The notes under the pieces: model-generated
Told to the model about the DNA's origin: nothing
Databases searched by the model: none
Seen by the model: only the letters and a program-made list of their open reading frames with translations
Source of the DNA: CAWDMC01 sp963803295
GTDB taxonomy: Bacteria; Acidobacteriota; Terriglobia; UBA7540
Assembly: GCA_963803295.1 (NCBI GenBank)
Contig: CAWDMC010000002.1
Location: 186,001 to 250,000 of the forward strand
Direction of reading: 5' to 3'
DNA: 64,000 bases
Position numbers and translations under genes: made by a program
Part shown: positions 53,131 through 60,258 of the stretch, piece after piece
How positions within the stretch are numbered: the stretch's first letter is position 1
Layout: every line of letters begins with the position of its first letter

Positions 53131-53163
53131 CAATAATCCGATGTAGATTGATGTAGATTATTG
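53131..53163. promoter_or_regulatory. Inverted repeat with tandem GATGTAGATT in a divergent promoter region
   Basis: CAATAATC (53131-53138) pairs perfectly with GATTATTG (53156-53163). Between and into it runs a 10-bp tandem duplication GATGTAGATT (53140-53159). A GGTGCACA direct repeat lies about 50 bases to the left. Located between divergent DUF1080 and PIG-L genes, it is a candidate operator. Confidence 0.4.
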
Positions 53164-53209
53164 TAGGTAGGAACCAACAGCATGAGCTTACCTCTAATTG
53201 AGGGTAACC

Positions 53210-54193
53210 TTGTCTGATACCGGAAAGCGGAACAACAAATCGTCACGGGAGTTGTGGATCGCCCGTGTCCAGGAATGTCGGAATTACCTGGAAGGCCTGG
53301 TCGAGGCGGTCGAGAGAGGCCGCTCGATGTCGCTTGGACCTTCCCCCCGGCCATTGATTCCGCCCGAATCTCAGTCAGCAGCATCGTCCCAGGCGAAGAT
53401 TCTTTACTGCTCGCCCCACCCGGATGACGAATCGTTGGGTGGTGGCTTAGCTCTCCGCTTGCAACTGGAGAGCGGAATTCACGTCACCAACGTGGCCATC
53501 ACCTTGGGCTCGGACCCGGGCCAGCGCGGTCGCCGCCGCGCCGAACTCGAATCGGCTTGCCGGGTGTTGGGTTTCGGTCTGATAATTCCTCGCGATCCTG
53601 TATCTGGCAAAGGCGGGTCGGCAACGGGTTTCCATCGCGTCACCCTAAAGGCCCGGCTGGACGATCCTGAGGCCTGGGCAGCGATGGTCGAGACGCTGGC
53701 GCGGATCTTTGACCAGGAGCAGCCTGACGCGGTCTTCGTTCCGCACGGCGAAGACTTCAACTCGACCCACATTGGCACGCACGCCTTGGTGATCGACGCT
53801 TTGGGCGAGTCTCTCGTTCGTAGTGGCCGGCCTCCTGTCACGATAATCGAAGCGGAGTTCTGGCATCAGCTGGCCGAGCCGAACTTGATGGTGGGCATCC
53901 CCACGGAAACGCTGGCCATTATGCTCGGGGCGGCCATGGAACACGGGGGCGAAATGGCGCGCCAGCCCTATCATCTGCTGGCGCCCGCGCGCATGATGGA
54001 TAACGTCCGCCGCGGCTCGGAGGTGGTCGGCGGTCAGGGCGCCGCTGGGCAACCGTATCTCTTTGCTGAACTTCACCGCGTCGCCTTCATGCGGGGGCGC
54101 CAAGTGGTGGCGCCGCGCGGCGGCGGCTTGCTGGTGGGGCCGGCGGAAAAAATCGATCTTGGGTTGCTCCAGGTGCGATTCTGGCCGGAGTGA
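53210..54193 (+). CDS. PIG-L family deacetylase
   Basis: A 327-residue protein of the LmbE/PIG-L zinc-dependent N-deacetylase family, which removes acetyl groups from GlcNAc-linked substrates. The zinc motif is YCSPHPDDESLGGG near residue 67, with further ligand or catalytic candidates in PHGEDFNSTHIGTHALV. A 60-residue N-terminal extension precedes the core. The start is taken as TTG at 53210 because GAGGGT lies six bases upstream; another TTG four codons earlier has none. The gene ends 13 bp before the RsbW-like gene. The substrate is not evident. Confidence 0.85.
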   Translation: MSDTGKRNNKSSRELWIARVQECRNYLEGLVEAVERGRSMSLGPSPRPLIPPESQSAASSQAKILYCSPHPDDESLGGGLALRLQLESGIHVTNVAITLGSDPGQRGRRRAELESACRVLGFGLIIPRDPVSGKGGSATGFHRVTLKARLDDPEAWAAMVETLARIFDQEQPDAVFVPHGEDFNSTHIGTHALVIDALGESLVRSGRPPVTIIEAEFWHQLAEPNLMVGIPTETLAIMLGAAMEHGGEMARQPYHLLAPARMMDNVRRGSEVVGGQGAAGQPYLFAELHRVAFMRGRQVVAPRGGGLLVGPAEKIDLGLLQVRFWPE

Positions 54194-54206
54194 ACGGGCG
54201 GGTTTC

Positions 54207-54617
54207 ATGGACTTTTCGCTCAAGCTTCAGGTGAGGAGCGATCCGCGCCTGCTAGGTGTGGTGCGGAACGCCATCCGGCAGTTTGCCTTGGTTTGCGGAT
54301 TCCCCGAGGACCAATCGGAAAGTCTCACTTTGGCCGTGGAGGAGGCGCTGACAAACGTCATCCGTCATGCATACGAGAACCGCAACGACCAGATGATCGA
54401 GCTGACTTGCCTGGAGCTCGAACGGGGGATTGAATTCGTGTTGATCGACCGTGGCCGACCTCCCGACCTCGCCAAAGTTTGCGGCCGGCCGCTTGGCCTC
54501 TTACAACCGGGAGGGCTTGGCACACATATCATCCGCGAGGTCATGGATCGGGTAAACTATGAGGCATCGCCTGAAGGCAACGTTTTGCGCCTGGTAAAAT
54601 ATCGCGAGGGATGCTAA
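54207..54617 (+). CDS. Anti-sigma regulatory factor / Ser-Thr kinase (RsbW/SpoIIAB-like)
   Basis: A 136-residue GHKL-fold ATPase. The N-box Asn lies in AVEEALTNVIRHAYENR near residue 50, the G1 Asp in FVLIDRGRPPD, and the G2-like Gly loop in QPGGLGTHIIREVMD near 108. Relatives bind sigma factors and phosphorylate a STAS-domain antagonist. A STAS protein is encoded next, starting 77 bp after this stop, the expected pair. A GGGCGGG ribosome site precedes the ATG. No sigma factor gene is in the window, so the target is unknown. Confidence 0.88.
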   Translation: MDFSLKLQVRSDPRLLGVVRNAIRQFALVCGFPEDQSESLTLAVEEALTNVIRHAYENRNDQMIELTCLELERGIEFVLIDRGRPPDLAKVCGRPLGLLQPGGLGTHIIREVMDRVNYEASPEGNVLRLVKYREGC

Positions 54618-54694
54618 CTGCCGCGGGTGTTTCGGAACGATGTTCGACGACATCCGAAGCCTGCAACGGACTGCCTATGAGGGGAGCGAGACTG

Positions 54695-55021
54695 ATGACG
54701 ATTTCCTTGCGCCAGGAGGCCGAGGCCATTCTGGTTGACGTGATTGGCGACATCGATCTACAGAATTCGCCTCGCATGCGCAAGACTCTGCTCGAGACCA
54801 TGAGGCAGTCGCCCCGCGTTATTGTTAACCTCGAACAGGTTCGCTATATTGACAGCTCCGGCATCGCCTCGCTGGTGGAGGGCTTGAAAGAGGCGCAGGC
54901 CCTGAATAAGCGCTTTATCCTTTTTGGATTGAGCAAGGCAGCGCGCCAGGTCCTGAAGCTGACTCGTCTGATCACGGTGTTTGAGGTTTACGATACCGAA
55001 GCTGAAGCTCTAAAGGCATGA
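54695..55021 (+). CDS. STAS-domain protein (anti-sigma antagonist or MlaB-like)
   Basis: A 108-residue single STAS domain: ILVDVIGDIDLQNSPRMR, the conserved phospho-acceptor region in RYIDSSGIASLVEG near residue 52, and a C-terminal helix ending LITVFEVYDTEAEALK. The DSSG motif is that of SpoIIAA/RsbV-type antagonists phosphorylated by RsbW-like kinases such as the one encoded upstream. However, MlaB, a subunit of the Mla lipid transporter, is also a small STAS protein, and mlaE follows 144 bp downstream. GGAG stands nine bases before the ATG chosen. Either role, or both, is possible. Confidence 0.85.
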   Translation: MTISLRQEAEAILVDVIGDIDLQNSPRMRKTLLETMRQSPRVIVNLEQVRYIDSSGIASLVEGLKEAQALNKRFILFGLSKAARQVLKLTRLITVFEVYDTEAEALKA

Positions 55022-55165
55022 TTCATAGGCGCAGTCTGCCCTCACCCGGCGCACGCATTACGGTTGAAATTGATACCTGCCCGGGCGGTTCGTCGAAAGC
55101 GCCCGGGGGACTAAGGAACGAAAATCGGGGACCTAGCCCGCTCGTTCTTCCAGAGGGGTCTCTTC

Positions 55166-55960
55166 ATGGGATTGGCAGATAGCGCCGGTCGCGGCACCTT
55201 GCGTGGGCTTTCCTACCTCGGTGGTCTTGCCCAGCTAAGCGGACGCGCCGCTTACGCTGTCGTTGTGCCTGGGACAGTGGGCCGCCGGACTCGGAACCAG
55301 CGCGCCGTCCACCAAGCAATGGCGGTAGGGGTCGGTGCGATTCCCGTACTATCGCTGATTTCATTTTTCGTGGGTGTGATCATGGCGCTGCAAGGCGCGT
55401 ACGAGCTGCGCCAATTCGGCGCCATCCAGTTTGTGGCGAACGCGGTGGCCATCTCCGTCACTCGCGAATTGGGTCCACTGATCACAGCGATTGTGGTGAT
55501 CGGCCGTTCCGGGTCCGCCTTTGCCGCCGAAATCGGCACCATGAAGGTGACGGAAGAGATCGATGCGCTCGAGACTATGGCTCTCCATCCCACCGACTTC
55601 CTGGCAGCGCCCAAGTTCGTGGCCATGCTGGTCATGGTTCCGTGCCTCAGCATCTGGGCAGATTTCATGGGCATCGTGGGCGGAATGCTCTTCGGGGTGT
55701 CGGCCGCCAACTTTACCTTGCGCTCGTATCTGCAGGCGACCCTGGAGGCACTCTTCTTGCGCGACATCGTCACCGGACTGATCAAGGCAGGGGTATTTGC
55801 AGTGGTGATAACTGCCGTGGGTTGCCAGGAGGGATTCGCGACGGGCGCCGGCGCCGAAGAGGTTGGGCGTTCGACCACCTCGGCTGTAGTGAACTCAATT
55901 TTTCTGGTAGTGGTGGTGGACCTAATCTTCACCATGCTCTTCTACTTCACGGGATCCTGA
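55166..55960 (+). CDS. mlaE: MlaE-family lipid ABC transporter permease
   Basis: Inner-membrane permease of the Mla/Mce phospholipid transport system, 264 residues. Around five helices are visible (VLSLISFFVGVIMALQG; LITAIVVIGRSGSAFAAE; FVAMLVMVPCLSIWADFMG; LIKAGVFAVVITAVGC; VNSIFLVVVVDLIFTMLF). Family signatures are GRSGSAFAAEIGTMKVTEEIDALETM and GCQEGFATGAGAEEVGRSTT. AGAGGGG precedes the ATG. The ATPase, the MCE-domain protein and a lipoprotein follow in order. The complex moves lipids between inner and outer membranes, which implies a diderm cell. Confidence 0.93.
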   Translation: MGLADSAGRGTLRGLSYLGGLAQLSGRAAYAVVVPGTVGRRTRNQRAVHQAMAVGVGAIPVLSLISFFVGVIMALQGAYELRQFGAIQFVANAVAISVTRELGPLITAIVVIGRSGSAFAAEIGTMKVTEEIDALETMALHPTDFLAAPKFVAMLVMVPCLSIWADFMGIVGGMLFGVSAANFTLRSYLQATLEALFLRDIVTGLIKAGVFAVVITAVGCQEGFATGAGAEEVGRSTTSAVVNSIFLVVVVDLIFTMLFYFTGS

Positions 55961-55995
55961 GGGCGCTAGGCGTGAATGGGACGACGCAAAAGAGC

Positions 55996-56829
55996 ATGAG
56001 CAAAGATCCCTCTGGCGATGAGCCGGTCATCTCGGTATGCAACCTGCGCGTGAGCTACGGCGAACACGAGATCCTGCACGGGATCAGCTTCGACGTGAAG
56101 CGCGGCGAAACCTTGGTAATCCTGGGCGGTTCCGGCTCGGGCAAGAGCACGCTCATCCGCTCGCTGGTGGGCCTTGAGCCGGCGACTGGAGGCGAGATCT
56201 GGATCAACGGGCACAACATTGCGAATCTCCCGATGAAGGAGAAGGACGAGCTGCGCAAGAGAATGGGCATGTCGTTTCAAGGCGGGGCGCTATTTGGCGG
56301 ATTGACCGTGGGTGAGAACGTCGCCTTGCCGCTGCGCGAACACACCCGGCTTGAGGATTCCACCATCGAGATCATCGTGCGCATGAAACTGGAACAGGTG
56401 GGCATGGCCGGATTTGAGGATTACATGCCGGCCGAGCTGAGCGGAGGAATGAAAAAGCGCGCTGCCGTGGCGCGAGCCATGGCGATGGATCCCGAGATCT
56501 TGCTGTTTGATGAGCCTTCGGCCGGTCTGGATCCCATTATCGCGGCGGGCGTCGACAATCTCATCCTTAAGCTGAAAGAGGCTTTCCGCATGACCATCGT
56601 CGTGGTAACCCACGAGCTGGCCAGCGCCTTTCTGATCGCCGATCGCATGATGCTGATCGATAAGGGCCAAGTGCTCGCGTTAGGCACCAAAGAGCAATTG
56701 CGGGACTGCCAGGTGCCGCGAGTAAGACAGTTCCTCGATCGCGTGCCCGAACCGGAGGTTGCCGAGGAGCTCGATTACCTGCAGATGCTTACGGCAGAAC
56801 ATAAGAGGGGACCGGCGGGGAGAGACTAG
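55996..56829 (+). CDS. mlaF: MlaF-family lipid ABC transporter ATPase
   Basis: A 277-residue ATPase. Walker A GGSGSGKSTLIRSL is near residue 45, the Q-loop MSFQGGALFGGLTVGENV follows, the signature is LSGGMKKRAAVARAM, Walker B is ILLFDEPSAGLDPI, and the H-loop is VVTHEL. The LSGGMKKR variant and the FQGGALF segment are typical of MlaF. The start is uncertain: ATG at 55996 lacks a strong ribosome site and an in-frame GTG eight codons upstream is possible. It begins 35 bp after the mlaE stop and pairs with MlaE. Confidence 0.93.
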   Translation: MSKDPSGDEPVISVCNLRVSYGEHEILHGISFDVKRGETLVILGGSGSGKSTLIRSLVGLEPATGGEIWINGHNIANLPMKEKDELRKRMGMSFQGGALFGGLTVGENVALPLREHTRLEDSTIEIIVRMKLEQVGMAGFEDYMPAELSGGMKKRAAVARAMAMDPEILLFDEPSAGLDPIIAAGVDNLILKLKEAFRMTIVVVTHELASAFLIADRMMLIDKGQVLALGTKEQLRDCQVPRVRQFLDRVPEPEVAEELDYLQMLTAEHKRGPAGRD

Positions 56830-56869
56830 CGGTCCACCCTGATCACCTCCTGCAAAACCCGGAGTTTAC

Positions 56870-57838
56870 ATGGATACCAAGAAGGAACAGGTGTTTGTTG
56901 GGGTGTTCGTGCTCGTTGCGGCCGCGTTGCTGCTGGTCACGGTTCTCGGACTGACGACAGGCTTCGGCCGGCACGGCATCGAGCACCGGACCTACTTCAA
57001 GTTTGCGGGGGGATTGCAGCCGGGCGCGGCGGTACGCTATGGCGGTATGAAGGCCGGCCGCGTCGTTGAGGTCCGGGTGGCCCCTCAGGATTCCACGCGG
57101 ATTCAGATCACTTTCCGCGTGCATCATGACACCCCCGTCAAAACCGACAGCGTGGCCGAGATCACCAGCCTCGGGGCGCTCGGTGACAATTACCTGGAAC
57201 TAAGCACCGGATCGAAGAATGCGCCGCTGGCGGAGCCTGGCAGCGTCATCAAGGGCAAAGAGGCCTTTGGATTCTCCGATCTGAGCGATATGGCCGGCGA
57301 CCTGGCGCCGGTGGTTCAGGACGTCCTCAGGAAACTCGACGCCCGACTTGACGAACTCCAGGTTACGGTGGCGCGGGCGAACGATCTGCTCAGCGATCGC
57401 AATCGGAACAACGTGAGCTCGACCCTCGCTAACCTGAACGGCATGCTGGCCGAAGATCGTCCGAAGGTCACCGCGACTCTGGATAGCCTGCAGTCGAGCA
57501 CTGCCAAAGTAGGTCCACTGCTGGATAGCCTCAAGAAGACATTGGCCAACACGGATACCGCCCTGGCTCATGTTGACTCGACGATCCTCGAGAACCGTCA
57601 GGATCTGCGCCAATCGGTCGTGGAGTTGCGGCAAGTCCTCGTTTCTGCCAACACCCTGGTGGATCAGCTCAACGGCCTAGTCGACTACAACACCGACAAT
57701 ATTGACGAGACTCTGGAGAACATGCGCGCCACCACGGAGAATGTGCGTCAGTTGACCGAAGGATTGAAGCAGCGGCCGTCCAGCCTGATTCGAGGCATCA
57801 ATGTCAAAGAGCGAAGGCCTGGGGAATTAAGTCATTAG
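56870..57838 (+). CDS. mlaD: MlaD-family MCE-domain protein
   Basis: A 322-residue protein that binds and passes lipids in the periplasm. One N-terminal helix (VGVFVLVAAALLLVTVLGLTT), the MCE domain at about residues 35-115 (FKFAGGLQPGAAVRYGGMKA, then VAEITSLGALGDNYLELS), and a long helical coiled-coil tail (residues 140-310) with Asn/Asp/Leu heptads such as NDLLSDRNRNNVSSTLANL. GGAG lies five bases before the ATG. It follows mlaF by 40 bp. The long helical tail makes it larger than the 183-residue E. coli MlaD and closer to actinobacterial or plant-type forms. Confidence 0.92.
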   Translation: MDTKKEQVFVGVFVLVAAALLLVTVLGLTTGFGRHGIEHRTYFKFAGGLQPGAAVRYGGMKAGRVVEVRVAPQDSTRIQITFRVHHDTPVKTDSVAEITSLGALGDNYLELSTGSKNAPLAEPGSVIKGKEAFGFSDLSDMAGDLAPVVQDVLRKLDARLDELQVTVARANDLLSDRNRNNVSSTLANLNGMLAEDRPKVTATLDSLQSSTAKVGPLLDSLKKTLANTDTALAHVDSTILENRQDLRQSVVELRQVLVSANTLVDQLNGLVDYNTDNIDETLENMRATTENVRQLTEGLKQRPSSLIRGINVKERRPGELSH

Positions 57839-57965
57839 AGGCTGCGCTTCATGAATGCGATAAGGAACGAGCATTGAGGCATCGATCGAGCCTTTGGGCA
57901 ACCTGGCAATTGCAGAGGTAAGTGAATCAACCGAAGAGTTTCAAGTCTGGCGGGAGAGTATTCTG

Positions 57966-58583
57966 ATGCGGATGAATCGGGCAGTAGCGGGCGTTGCGGC
58001 GATCGGCACTCTGGCGCTGGTCCTGGCGGGTTGCGGGAAGACGCGTCCCGTGCACTACTACCGGATCACTCCGCCGGCGCCGCCGAATGCGGCCTCCGAC
58101 CCCTATCCCTTGACCCTGCTGGTGGGACACTTCGCCGCCCCTATGATCCTGCATGACGCGCCGATCGTGTACCAGGTGGGCGCGAACGAAGTCGGCACCT
58201 ACCAATATCATCGATGGATATCGCCCCCGCCGCTACTGGTGGAAAACCAGTTGATGGAGTTGCTGCGGTACTCGGGCCGGTATCGCTCCGTAGGAGCGGT
58301 GGGCAGCGAGGGTCGCGGCGACTACATCGTGAGAGGAAGAGTCGATGATTTCGAGGAGATCGATACCGCATCAGGTATCGTAGGCCGAGTAAATCTCGAT
58401 CTCGAGCTTTACGAGCGGAAGACCGGCCACATCGTCTGGTCGAAACGTTTTGCCCACGATGAGCCTGCCAGCACCACCGATGTCGGGGGCGTTGTGACGG
58501 CGCTCGACCGCGGGCTCCGTCTTGAACTTGCCGAGGCAGCCGCCGACCTCGATCGTTACTTCGGGGCGAATCTTCCGAAGTGA
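57966..58583 (+). CDS. ABC-type transport auxiliary lipoprotein (PqiC/LipoABC-like)
   Basis: A 205-residue lipoprotein: signal peptide with lipobox LVLAGC near residue 19-24, then GKTRPVHYYRITPPAPP, the typical start of this family, RWISPPPLLVENQLMELL, and a beta-rich domain of unknown detail ending AEAAADLDRYFGANL. The ATG at 57966 has GGGAGAG eight bases upstream. As the last gene after mlaE, mlaF and mlaD it probably anchors the MCE assembly to the outer membrane, as PqiC does for PqiB. Confidence 0.87.
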   Translation: MRMNRAVAGVAAIGTLALVLAGCGKTRPVHYYRITPPAPPNAASDPYPLTLLVGHFAAPMILHDAPIVYQVGANEVGTYQYHRWISPPPLLVENQLMELLRYSGRYRSVGAVGSEGRGDYIVRGRVDDFEEIDTASGIVGRVNLDLELYERKTGHIVWSKRFAHDEPASTTDVGGVVTALDRGLRLELAEAAADLDRYFGANLPK

Positions 58584-58791
58584 TTTCCTTTCCTGGAACA
58601 TCGGCTCGAGCCCCTGCTTAGCTACCGCGGCTCATCAGCTACTTTGCGATGCGCAATCCGACAGCTCCCGCCGTAGCCTACACTATGGCGTCGCGGCAAC
58701 TGCGGGCGACACCGAAGAGCATTAGTCCGTTATTTGGCGGAATTTGTGAATTTTGTTTTCATTTCTTGCTGTTCCTCCTGGTGAAGGGGAA

Positions 58792-60258
58792 TTATGCGGC
58801 CTTGAGGCCCACCCCTTCCATGAGGTTGTCGAGAGCTTTACTAACCGCGAGATAGAGTCGGTCGAGCTGGGTAAGTTTCTGCGGGTCCATCTTGGCCTCG
58901 GTTGGGAGCGGTTGGAGTAAGCCGGCGGTCAAAGGGGCGCAGATCTTTTCGAACAGTTTCAGATAGACCACACAGAGGCGATAGCCTTTGGGGAGCAAGC
59001 GATAGCGGTGGGAATGAGCGATTTTCTCCACCAGTCCTTTGGCGCGCAGTTTGGCCAGTTCATAGCGCAGCGAGTTGAGTTTGTATTCGCCGTCGGAGCA
59101 ACCCAGAGCCTGAGCGGCCTGCGGCTGCAGTTCCTTGACGGTGAAGGTATCGCGGGCCGCTACGTGGGAGAAGCGAACCAGGGCGTGCATGAGCGCAAGC
59201 TGACGGGGGTGATCCAGTTTGAGACCAGGGATTCGGCGGCCTTTGGCGGTCAGCGTTGGTAGGCGGAGTTGCTCGAGCTGACCGCGATCGAGAAAGGTTT
59301 CTAAGATGTCTTGCTGGACGTCCAGACAGCGGTCGAGAATGGCGGCGGCGGGCTCGCGCAACTAGGGTAGATTGTCGATCGCCTTCTTGATGCCGTAGTC
59401 CAAGACGCTGTTGGTGGCCGGTTCGGTACGCAGGATCCGGTGGTCGCGGACATACTGCTTGAGGAAGCCGTTCTTATAGTGGGCCCGCAGCACCGGATTA
59501 CCCAAGTGCATATCTTCAATCACGGTTTGCAGCTTGCCCTGATAGCGCTTCGAAATGCGGCGACCGAAGATCAGACTGAGCGAGTCGGGTCGGCCCAGGC
59601 TGCGATTGGCATCGAGCAGGCGTTCTCCCAAACGGTCGAGAGCGGCCCGGCGCTTGAAGATGAGGTTGTAACAGTATTCGGCTTGAGCGAAGAAGAGACG
59701 GTGTTGCACGTGTTGCACACCTGCTTCCCGTCGCTCACGGGCGGTAAAGAAGGGGACCAGCGCCGTGAGCCATTTCTGGGCGCAACGGAGGATATCCTGA
59801 GGTTGCAGAGAGTCGGCGAGCTGCTGCAGGCGCTCGGGATCACTACAACTGAGGAAAGCATGGGCGCATTGTTGGAAACGAATGTCTTTCGCTGAGAGGC
59901 TTTGGGTGAGCCAGTAGTGTTGGTTGAGATAGACGCGGGCGGGAAAAGGGAAGTAAGGGCAAATGCGTACGAACATGCGGCCCCAAGCCCGATCCTGTAG
60001 GTAGAAGTTGTACTGGTCCACCCAGCGTTTCTTGTATTCCAGATGACCTTGCTCGTGGGCCGACTTGGCGATGCTGACCAGTATGCGAGCAGGCTCGTGG
60101 GCTTTGAGAATGACCACCGGCTGCTCCGGTTGGGTTTTGCGGAAGTAAGGGGCGACAAACTGCTCGCGCCGCTGCTCTTCCGGGGCGTCCAGCACAGAGA
60201 CTCCTGTTTTCTGCGAGTAATGCTTTACCCAGTTGTGGTAATTGGTGGCAATCTCTCG
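58792..60258 (-). pseudogene. Member of a multi-copy-type family with C-terminal winged-helix, fused into GH106 gene; amber codon inside
   Basis: About 488 codons in one frame, interrupted by a TAG at 59362-59364 (IKKAIDNLP, stop, LREPAAAILD). The N-terminal part begins REIATNYHNWVKHYSQKTGV, joined in frame to the GH106 fragment. The middle has EYKKRWVDQYNFYLQDRAWG, FPARVYLNQHYWLTQ and FGRRISKRYQGKLQT. After the amber codon comes a winged-helix-like region (YELAKLRAKGLVEKIAHSHR, then YRLLPKGYRLC) and the terminus LDNLMEGVGLKAA. From memory this resembles a family of hypothetical proteins found in many copies in Acidobacteria and Planctomycetes genomes, often annotated as MarR-like or unknown. 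No DDE, HUH or recombinase motif is visible. Mobility is inference from the fusion. Confidence 0.65.

Noticed and set aside
59362..59364. Amber codon as pyrrolysine or programmed readthrough
   Set aside because: The context is an element-like ORF fused to a decayed gene; no PYLIS-like structure or pyl gene is seen, so nonsense mutation is simpler.
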